In this document: piece by piece, positions 19,716 to 25,698 of the stretch
Layout: each line of letters starts with the position of its first letter
Position numbering within the stretch: the stretch's first letter is position 1
From: Sterolibacterium sp964500605
Lineage (GTDB): Bacteria; Pseudomonadota; Gammaproteobacteria; Burkholderiales; Rhodocyclaceae
Direction of reading: 5' to 3'
Assembly: GCA_964500605.1 (NCBI GenBank)
Contig: CAZCOS010000028.1
Coordinates: forward strand, 1-25,698
DNA: 25,698 bases
The notes under the pieces: generated by a model
What the model was told of the DNA's origin: nothing
What the model saw: only the letters and a program-made list of their open reading frames with translations
Database searches by the model: none
Program-made: the position numbers and the translations under genes

Positions 19716-20906
19716 TCAGGGCATGATCTCCACATAGTCATACACCTCGCAATCCGTGATCTGACGGCGCAGGGGCAGCGGCAAGCGCGAAAACCAGTCC
19801 AGCGGCTGATGCCGGTCGATTTCCTGACCCATGAAGCGCACCAGCTCGCAGATGGGGTCGGTGACCAGACGGCGATATTTCTCGTCATTTTTGACATAAG
19901 CCAGATAAAGATTCTTCATGCAGTTGCCGCGACACCAGCTGTGCGCCTCGCATGTGCCACAAGGCATGTCGGCTGTCGGCTGCAGCGGGCTGGGCTTGAG
20001 CCAGTTGGCCTGAATGTCGCCTTGCAGCATTTCGGGCAGGTGCATCATGTCCGGGCAGGGATAAATTTTTCCGTCCGGCATGATGTTGAGAATGTGGGTG
20101 GAAACGCGGCACTGGGTTTTGCCGTCGTAAAGTTCCTGGGCCCGGCCGGGCATGACCTTGTTACGTACCGTCCCCATCAGCGGAATGATGGGGTAGAGCG
20201 TGTCGGTCGATGCAAAAAAACGGTCGATGAGCTGCTTTAGCACCGCCTTGCGCTTTTCCATGCCCTCCGGCGTGTAGGCTTCGCCGGCGACAAACTGGAA
20301 ATAGACGTAGTCGAATGTTTTCGTCAGCTCGTCGATCTCCTCGAAACAGATGTCGTCATTGCTCCAGGTCATGCGGGCCGTCAGGCTGCCGCCGACGCGC
20401 CCCCGTACCTTGTCCAGATTTTTCAGCACCTGACGATAAATCCCACGGCCGCGATAACCATCCGTCGTCTTCTCGCCGCCATCGATGGATACCAGAATGT
20501 TGGACAGGCGCGAGAGCACGGTGTCCGGCAGATCATCGAGCAAGGTGCCATTCGTCTGCAGCTGGAAGCGGAACTGCGGATGGCGCGCCATCACCGCCTC
20601 CATGAAAGGGCGGTTGAGCGTCGGTTCGCCGCCATAGAAGGTCACATAAGTATCCAGCCCGGCCAGATGCTTCTGGATGAAGGCATCGAGCGTGTCCAGA
20701 TCGTAGCTGACATTCCCCTGTGAGCCCAGCACCTCGCCCTCGGCGATGGAACAGTAAGTGCATTTGAGATTGCAGCGCAGGGTGGTCAACAGCTGCAGCT
20801 CGACCCGCTGGCCAATGATGGCAGGCGTTTGTGTCCTGATCGACGGCGTATGCGTTGCGGCAGATTGGCGTGGGGCGGCAGTATGAAATGTGACAGTCGC
20901 TTCCAT
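19716..20906 (-). CDS. Radical SAM/SPASM-domain enzyme, probable peptide or protein modifier
   Basis: This is a 4Fe-4S S-adenosylmethionine radical enzyme (396 residues). The cluster motif is CNLKCTYC (Cys45, 49, 52), followed by the SAM-binding YGGEPTLN (91-98). The C-terminus matches the full seven-cysteine SPASM pattern: C266-x12-G-x4-C284, then C316-x2-C319-x5-C325-x3-C329, then C353. It would bind two auxiliary 4Fe-4S clusters. SPASM enzymes usually oxidise or crosslink ribosomal peptides (PqqE, mycofactocin) or mature sulfatases (anSME). I see no sulfatase and no obvious precursor peptide beside it, so the substrate is unknown. The first 35 residues are extra and low-complexity. It is divergent from the ABC transporter gene and may be transcribed with the SPFH gene 49 bp downstream. 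Confidence 0.9.
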   Translation of the reverse strand: MEATVTFHTAAPRQSAATHTPSIRTQTPAIIGQRVELQLLTTLRCNLKCTYCSIAEGEVLGSQGNVSYDLDTLDAFIQKHLAGLDTYVTFYGGEPTLNRPFMEAVMARHPQFRFQLQTNGTLLDDLPDTVLSRLSNILVSIDGGEKTTDGYRGRGIYRQVLKNLDKVRGRVGGSLTARMTWSNDDICFEEIDELTKTFDYVYFQFVAGEAYTPEGMEKRKAVLKQLIDRFFASTDTLYPIIPLMGTVRNKVMPGRAQELYDGKTQCRVSTHILNIMPDGKIYPCPDMMHLPEMLQGDIQANWLKPSPLQPTADMPCGTCEAHSWCRGNCMKNLYLAYVKNDEKYRRLVTDPICELVRFMGQEIDRHQPLDWFSRLPLPLRRQITDCEVYDYVEIMP

Positions 20907-21111
20907 GAAGTATCCCGTTGAAAAGCTTTAAGTTTGAAGTATTCCCCATAATGGGTAATAGCAGCGGATTATCGCAGGGTTTTTGTTGTGGTTTTGTGTG
21001 AGGCCATTCCGTGCAGGATGATTTCTTTGGAGTGACTGGATCGAATCTCATTGCGCAGTGTCGATAAGATAGCGGTTTCGTCTGCCCGCTCCCCACTCCC
21101 CGCTGCCTGCC
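20907..21111. promoter_or_regulatory. Divergent intergenic region with imperfect palindrome
   Basis: This 205-bp gap separates the divergent radical SAM and ABC transporter genes. It holds an almost perfect 19-bp palindrome at 20941-20959 (ATTCCCCAT, central A, ATGGGTAAT; one mismatch per arm) that could be a shared operator 35 bp from the radical SAM start. A 16-codon open frame at 20951-21001 ends in FCCGFV but has no ribosome site. I found no convincing -35/-10 pairs. Confidence 0.4.
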
Positions 21112-22896
21112 ATGACCGCTCCTGCCGCCTCCCCTCCTCCTCCACCCTCCTCGACCAATTTCGCCGTTCTCCGGCAACTGGGACGTTTTCTGTTGCCTTA
21201 TCGCGGGCGGCTGGCTTTGGCGATGGTCGTGCTGGTGGTGGCGGCGGCTTCGGCCCTGGTGCTGCCGCTGGCGGTGCGTCAGGTGATCGACCTGGGGTTC
21301 TCGAAAGAAAACGCCGCGCATATCGACCACTGGTTCGCTCTGCTCTTCGCCGTGGCTCTGGTGCTGGGGCTTTTTACCGCGCTGCGTTTTTATCTCGTTT
21401 CGTGGCTGGGCGAGCGCGTGGTGGCGGATGTTCGCAATGCGGTGTATCGCCACATCCTCGGCATGAGTCCGGCTTTTTTCGAGACCATGCGGACAGGTGA
21501 AGTCCTTTCGCGGCTGACGACGGACACCACGCTGATCCAGGTCGTTGTGGGTACGAGCATTTCCATGGCACTACGCAACGCGCTTTTGCTGGTGGGAGCA
21601 CTGGTGATGATGGGGATCAGCAGCCCGCGTCTGACGGCCTATACCCTGCTGATGCTGCTGGCGGTGGTGTTGCCCATTACTGTTTTCGGTCGCGCCGTGC
21701 GCCGCCTTTCCCGTGCGAGCCAGGACCGTGTGGCCGATGCAAGTGCCCTGGCCGGTGAAAAACTCAATGCCATCGTGACGGTGCAGTCCTTCGGGCAGGA
21801 AGCGCGTGAAATCCGGACATTTGAAGGTTCGGTGGAAAACGCCTTTCTCACGGCCTTGCGCCGCATCCGTGCCCGCACGGCCCTGACGGCCATCATCATC
21901 GTGATGGCTTTCGGGGCGGTCGTGTTCGTCCTCTGGCTGGGCGCGCATGATGTCGTAGAAGGCGCGATGACAGCCGGGCAACTCGGGCAGTTCATTCTTT
22001 ACACCGTCATGGTCGCCGGGAGTATCGGCGCGCTGGCCGAGGTCTGGGGCGATGTCCAGCGGGCAGCGGGGGCGACGGAACGGCTGATGGAGCTCCTCGC
22101 GGCACGCCCTGCCATTCATACGCCCGCCGTGCCCTTGCCCCTGCCTGCCCCGCGAGGAGAAATCAGCATTGAATCGCTCACCTTTCACTACCCTTCCCGT
22201 CCGGATCGCGCCGCCTTGAGCCAGATCGACCTGCACATCCGACCAGGAGAGACCGTGGCACTGGTCGGGCCTTCCGGAGCCGGGAAAAGCACTTTGTTTC
22301 AGTTACTCCTGCGTTTTTACGACCCTCAGCAGGGGCGCATTCTTTTTGACGGCGTGGATATCGTCCAGGCTGCACCCGAAGCCGTGCGTGCGCGCATCGG
22401 CATCGTGCCGCAGGATACGGTCATCTTTTCGGCCAGCGCGATGGAAAACATCCGATATGGCCGTCCTGATGCGACGGATGAAGAAGTCAAGGCGGCTGCG
22501 CGTGCGGCGGTGGCGGATGAATTCATCGAAAGACTGCCCGAAGGCTGGAAGAGTTATCTGGGTGAGCGCGGCGTGCGACTTTCTGGTGGGCAACGCCAGC
22601 GTATCGCCATCGCCCGGGCCATTCTCAAGGATCCACCGCTGCTGCTGCTGGACGAGGCCACCAGTGCGCTGGACGCCGAAAGTGAACGGCTGGTTCAGAC
22701 GGCACTCGCGCATCTGACGGAAAACCGGACGACATTGGTGATTGCCCATCGCCTCGCCACGGTTCGCAAGGCAGACCGGATCATCGTCCTGGATCAGGGA
22801 AAAGTGGTCGCCACCGGAAGCCATGAAACCCTGAGCCGGGAGGGAGGGCTCTATGGCCGTCTGGCTGCCTTGCAGTTTGATGCCCAGAGCTTTTGA
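21112..22896 (+). CDS. MsbA-like ABC exporter (fused permease and ATPase half-transporter)
   Basis: This is a homodimer-type ABC exporter half (594 residues) of the MsbA/LmrA/BmrA class; substrates range from lipids to drugs and peptides. After a Pro-rich N-terminus it has six membrane helices (about 33-55, 73-95, 150-170, 174-193, 255-277, 290-308). The nucleotide-binding domain shows Walker A GPSGAGKST (386-394), Q-loop Gln434, signature LSGGQ (490-494), Walker B LLLLDE (510-515) with Glu515, and H-loop His546. There is no C39 peptidase domain, so it does not cut leader peptides. No good ribosome site precedes the ATG. It is divergent from the radical SAM gene; a functional link is possible but unproven. 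Downstream hairpins suggest it is transcribed alone. Confidence 0.93.
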   Translation: MTAPAASPPPPPSSTNFAVLRQLGRFLLPYRGRLALAMVVLVVAAASALVLPLAVRQVIDLGFSKENAAHIDHWFALLFAVALVLGLFTALRFYLVSWLGERVVADVRNAVYRHILGMSPAFFETMRTGEVLSRLTTDTTLIQVVVGTSISMALRNALLLVGALVMMGISSPRLTAYTLLMLLAVVLPITVFGRAVRRLSRASQDRVADASALAGEKLNAIVTVQSFGQEAREIRTFEGSVENAFLTALRRIRARTALTAIIIVMAFGAVVFVLWLGAHDVVEGAMTAGQLGQFILYTVMVAGSIGALAEVWGDVQRAAGATERLMELLAARPAIHTPAVPLPLPAPRGEISIESLTFHYPSRPDRAALSQIDLHIRPGETVALVGPSGAGKSTLFQLLLRFYDPQQGRILFDGVDIVQAAPEAVRARIGIVPQDTVIFSASAMENIRYGRPDATDEEVKAAARAAVADEFIERLPEGWKSYLGERGVRLSGGQRQRIAIARAILKDPPLLLLDEATSALDAESERLVQTALAHLTENRTTLVIAHRLATVRKADRIIVLDQGKVVATGSHETLSREGGLYGRLAALQFDAQSF

Positions 22897-22916
22897 ACCC
22901 GGAGTAGCACGTTTCT

Positions 22917-22970
22917 CCCCCGTTTGAGGCTTGCGACGGGGGGCATAAACCGCTATCGTTGCGGGTTTAT
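22917..22970 (+). terminator. Two tandem hairpins after the ABC transporter gene
   Basis: Stem 1 is CCCCCGT (22917-22923) with ACGGGGG (22936-22942). Stem 2 is ATAAACCGC (22945-22953) with GCGGGTTTAT (22961-22970), with one bulged G and a 7-nt loop. T-rich sequence follows. They probably end the ABC transcript. The rest of the 209-bp gap to the next gene is T-rich and otherwise unremarkable. Confidence 0.5.
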
Positions 22971-23105
22971 TGTCGGGAGGTTTTCTCGGGTTTTCTCGTG
23001 TTTTTTAGTGCTTTCTTGTTTTGGTCGACGTTTTTCCTAGCGTCCAGATTGATGAACGACCCCGGGTTCTCCTCTCTTCCCTGCGTTTTTTCCTGAGTCT
23101 CGCCG

Positions 23106-25115
23106 ATGTATTCCATTTCTGCCATCAACTACATCTTTCTCACCCTTCTACTGATCGCTTCGCTCGTCAGTCTGGGCATCGGGCTACGCAAATACTGGCA
23201 AGCCATCTCGCAGGGGCAGGCTTTTTTCACCACCGGCGAACCGATCACCCGCGAGGCCATTCTGGCCAAGGTGAACTGGCGGACGTTCGTCGAACGTGGC
23301 CTGCTGCTTTCGCGACTCAAGAAACGCCCCGCTTCCGGGCTCGCCCACAATCTCCTGTTTTTCGGTGCAGTCATCGAAATTCTCGGCCATAGCCTTTACG
23401 CCCTCTCCTTCGTCGGCGTCGATATTTATCATGGCTGGTTCGGGCTTTATTTCATGGAACTCGCGCGCGAATTGGGTGGCCTCATGATGCTGGCGGGTGT
23501 GGCCTTCTTCATTGCCCGGCGACTGGCTCCGCCCGAGCGGCTCACCGCAGGTGGCAAGACGCGCAAGGGCTTCCTGCCCATGGAAATCCTGCTTCTGGCC
23601 GTCATCCTGCTGGGTTTCACGGCCGAAACCTTCCGGCTCACCAATCCGGAAGTCACGTCACAATTCGAATTCGTCGGCAAAACCTTTGCGGCGGTGCTCT
23701 CTGGTGTGGACATCCGCGCACTGGCGACGGGCAACCTGCTCATCTGGTGGCTGCACATGCTGGCCGGTGTCGCCTTTATCGCCCTGATCGCGCATACCCC
23801 GATGTCGCACATGGTACTGGGCCTGGCCAATAGCGGTCTGGCGAAAAAGCGTTCCGGCATCACGCTAACGCCCATCGACTTCGAGGCCGACGAGGAAGAG
23901 GGCAAGGAACTGTTGCTGGGTGCGACCAAGCTCTCCCAGCTCTCACAAAAATACCTGATGGATTTCTCTACCTGCCTGTGGTGCGGCCGCTGTCATGAAG
24001 TCTGCCCGGCAGCGCAAACCGGCAAGGCCCTCTCGCCCAAATCCATCATGGCGACTTGCGCCGAATACATGGCGCAAGGAAAGATCGACGACGATTCCCT
24101 GATTGACACCATCGGCCAGGAGGCGGTTTTCAACTGCACGACCTGCGGGGCCTGCATCGAACAGTGCCCGGTCAGCAACAGCCCGGCCGAAGTCGTACTG
24201 GAATTGCGCCGCAATTTCGTCATGGAACGCTCGGAAATGCCCGACACCATGGCGGCGGCCAATGCCAATCTCGAAAAGCGCGGCCACCCCTTCGTCGGCA
24301 CATCCGCCAATGTGGACGACTGGAAGAAAGGCCTGCCCTTTGACGTTCCCCTGTTCGAGCCGGGTGAAACCGAATACCTGCTCTGGCTGGGTTGCGCTGT
24401 GACTTACGAAGAACGTGCCCAGAACATCGCCCGCGCCACGGCGCAACTGCTCACTGCCGCTGGCCTCTCCTGGGGCGTGCTGGAAGGTTCGCGCTGCACG
24501 GGGGATCCGGCGAAGATGATGGGCAACGAAATGCAGTTCGTCGAAATCGCCCAGGGCAACATCGAAGAATTCCAGGAGATGAAGATACAGAAAGTCATCA
24601 CCATGTGCGCCCACTGCTTCAATAGCTTCGACCGCTACTATCCGGAGCTGGGCGGGCAGTGGCAGACCATCCCGCACGCCGTGCTGATCGACGGACTCAT
24701 CAAGGACGGCCGGCTGAAAGTGAAGAAGGACAACGAGAAAATCACCTTCCACGACCCCTGCTATCTCGCCCGCCACAACGACATCGTCGACGAAACACGC
24801 GGCGTGGTCTCCGCCATCGGCCAGCTCGTCGAAATGCCCCGCAATGGCAAGGACAGCTTCTGCTGCGGCGCGGGCGGGGGCAACTACTGGGGCGGCCAGG
24901 GTGGCACGGCGCGCATCAATGATGTCCGTGCCCAGGAAGCCTTCGACACCGGCGCGGACAAGATCGCGACCTCCTGCCCCTTCTGTAACCTGATGCTCAC
25001 CTCCAGTGCCGCCAAGCACACCGAAGAACGCAAGGTCTTCGACGTGGCCGAGCTGGTGCTGCAGAAGCTGGAAAACAAACCCTCCAATTCTTCCCAACCT
25101 TCCCTATCGGCCTGA
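23106..25115 (+). CDS. Membrane (Fe-S)/cytochrome b/CCG-domain oxidoreductase, EMO-type ETF:quinone oxidoreductase candidate
   Basis: This 669-residue electron-transfer protein has an N-terminal NarI-like membrane part with helices near 5-27, 83-104, 115-137, 157-174 and 211-232. Candidate haem b ligands are His81, His95, His217, His230 and His235. Two 4Fe-4S ferredoxin motifs follow (Cys290, 293, 296, 300 and Cys344, 347, 350, 354). The two HdrD-like CCG domains come next. The first is the variant type (Cys430, SRCTGDPA with Cys464, CAHC 501-504). The second is canonical (DPC552, CCGAGGG 586-592, CPFC 624-627) and would bind a noncubane cluster. This architecture is that of EMO, which passes electrons from acyl-CoA dehydrogenases via ETF to quinone. 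Other Hdr-like quinone reductases are possible. The start has only a weak ribosome site. It lies 66 bp before a CoA-transferase gene. Confidence 0.85.
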   Translation: MYSISAINYIFLTLLLIASLVSLGIGLRKYWQAISQGQAFFTTGEPITREAILAKVNWRTFVERGLLLSRLKKRPASGLAHNLLFFGAVIEILGHSLYALSFVGVDIYHGWFGLYFMELARELGGLMMLAGVAFFIARRLAPPERLTAGGKTRKGFLPMEILLLAVILLGFTAETFRLTNPEVTSQFEFVGKTFAAVLSGVDIRALATGNLLIWWLHMLAGVAFIALIAHTPMSHMVLGLANSGLAKKRSGITLTPIDFEADEEEGKELLLGATKLSQLSQKYLMDFSTCLWCGRCHEVCPAAQTGKALSPKSIMATCAEYMAQGKIDDDSLIDTIGQEAVFNCTTCGACIEQCPVSNSPAEVVLELRRNFVMERSEMPDTMAAANANLEKRGHPFVGTSANVDDWKKGLPFDVPLFEPGETEYLLWLGCAVTYEERAQNIARATAQLLTAAGLSWGVLEGSRCTGDPAKMMGNEMQFVEIAQGNIEEFQEMKIQKVITMCAHCFNSFDRYYPELGGQWQTIPHAVLIDGLIKDGRLKVKKDNEKITFHDPCYLARHNDIVDETRGVVSAIGQLVEMPRNGKDSFCCGAGGGNYWGGQGGTARINDVRAQEAFDTGADKIATSCPFCNLMLTSSAAKHTEERKVFDVAELVLQKLENKPSNSSQPSLSA

Positions 25116-25181
25116 GCCTGATTTCCACAGACTCACGCCGGATTTTCAACCTCCGTTTCACATTGTTCATGAGGATTCCCG

Positions 25182-25698
25182 ATGAGCCGCGCACTTGACG
25201 ACGTCATCGTACTGGACCTGACCCGACAATTCTGTTCCTCCCTGTCGGGTGCGTTTCTAGCCGACTTCGGCGCGCGCGTGATCCGCCTGGATCTGCTGCC
25301 CGAAGCCAAAAATAAACCTGCGACGGATCGAGGCGGTGCGTGGAATCACGAAGCCGACCTGATCCACCGCAACAAGGAAAGCCTCGCACTCAACCCGAAT
25401 CTGCCCGAGGGCGCGGCCCTGCTGAAGGATGTGCTCGGCCGGGTGGATGTCATCATCACCGACTGGCAGCGCGAAGAACTCGCTACCCTCGGCCTCGACT
25501 ACGCCAGTGTCACCAAGCTGCGCGGCGACATCATCTTTGGTCGTCTTTCCGGTTTCGGCCCGGTCGGCCCTGATGCCGGGCTGCCCGCCATCGACGAACT
25601 CGCCGCCGCGCGCACCGGCATGATGCCCATCCTGCCCCAGCCCGGCCAGCCGCCGGTCTACACCGGCTCGGGGGCCATGCACGCCGCCGTCATGCTGG
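25182..25698 (+). CDS. Class III (CaiB/BaiF) CoA-transferase, partial at right edge
   Basis: This is a family III CoA-transferase, which moves CoA between acids through a mixed-anhydride and enzyme-aspartyl-CoA intermediate. Only 172 codons are present of a usual 380-410. The start ATG has GAGG 7 nt upstream. Visible family features are VIVLDLTRQF (8-17), AFLADFGARVIRLD (24-37) and RNKESLALN (63-71). IIFGRLSGFGPVGP (117-130) and PAIDELAAARTG (135-146) follow, where Asp138 fits the catalytic aspartate. The usual RxxPxGxxD-like loop after the first block is poorly conserved here, so it is a divergent member. It lies 66 bp after the EMO-like gene and is probably co-transcribed; the pairing suggests CoA-thioester catabolism. 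The substrate cannot be told. Confidence 0.88.
   Translation, partial: MSRALDDVIVLDLTRQFCSSLSGAFLADFGARVIRLDLLPEAKNKPATDRGGAWNHEADLIHRNKESLALNPNLPEGAALLKDVLGRVDVIITDWQREELATLGLDYASVTKLRGDIIFGRLSGFGPVGPDAGLPAIDELAAARTGMMPILPQPGQPPVYTGSGAMHAAVML

Noticed and set aside
20951..21001. 16-codon frame ending FCCGFV as a precursor peptide for the SPASM enzyme
   Set aside because: No ribosome site, very short, and its ATG is part of the palindrome. Kept only as a remote possibility.
20533..21453. 306-codon minus-strand frame spanning the radical SAM/ABC gap
   Set aside because: It overlaps both real genes in another frame and reads as low-complexity His/Gln/Arg sequence. No start signal.
23943..25097. 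384-codon open frame antisense to the EMO-like gene
   Set aside because: It lies wholly opposite a gene with clear conserved motifs, in GC-rich DNA where antisense frames stay open by chance. No domain was recognised.

Overview
The window is a chromosomal replication-origin region of a Gram-negative bacterium, almost certainly a betaproteobacterium. The left half carries the classic order atpB-atpI-parB-parA-rsmG-mnmG-(parS)-mnmE-yidC-yidD-rnpA-rpmH, all on the minus strand. Then the strand switches and dnaA-dnaN-gyrB follow on the plus strand. Genes point away from the rpmH/dnaA junction on both sides, as expected at oriC. DnaA-box-like sites lie in both the rpmH-dnaA and dnaA-dnaN gaps; the dnaA-dnaN gap has the better cluster (one perfect box, one 8/9 box, and an AT-rich stretch). 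Two perfect 16-bp parS sites sit 37 bp apart between mnmG and mnmE.

Right of gyrB the gene content becomes accessory. First comes a 3-beta-hydroxysteroid dehydrogenase-type NAD(P) enzyme with a perfect 11-bp inverted repeat in its leader. A soluble chemoreceptor with a C-terminal CZB (zinc-binding) domain follows in the same direction. A shared hairpin separates it from a convergent minus-strand group: a GDSL lipoprotein esterase, an SPFH/prohibitin-type membrane protein and a radical SAM/SPASM enzyme. Divergent from these, on the plus strand, is an MsbA-like ABC transporter. Next is a membrane iron-sulfur protein fusing a NarI-like cytochrome b part to two 4Fe-4S clusters and two CCG domains, resembling ETF:quinone oxidoreductase of the EMO type. 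The window ends inside a class III CoA-transferase gene.

The combination of a 3beta-HSD enzyme, an ETF-type electron outlet to quinone and a CoA-transferase suggests an organism that degrades steroids or other recalcitrant lipids through CoA thioesters. A Sterolibacterium/Denitratisoma-like member of the Rhodocyclales is my best guess. That identification is inference from gene types, not from a database match.

Base composition changes visibly by eye: the origin block, especially dnaN and the intergenic regions, is moderately AT-rich, while the last 5 kb is strongly GC-rich with GC-ending codons. I found no tRNA, rRNA, CRISPR array, insertion sequence or integrase. No intergenic stretch exceeds about 220 bp. 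I see no wholly new system. The points most worth following are the palindrome before the steroid dehydrogenase gene, the chemoreceptor with an altered zinc site, and the orphan SPASM enzyme beside an exporter.
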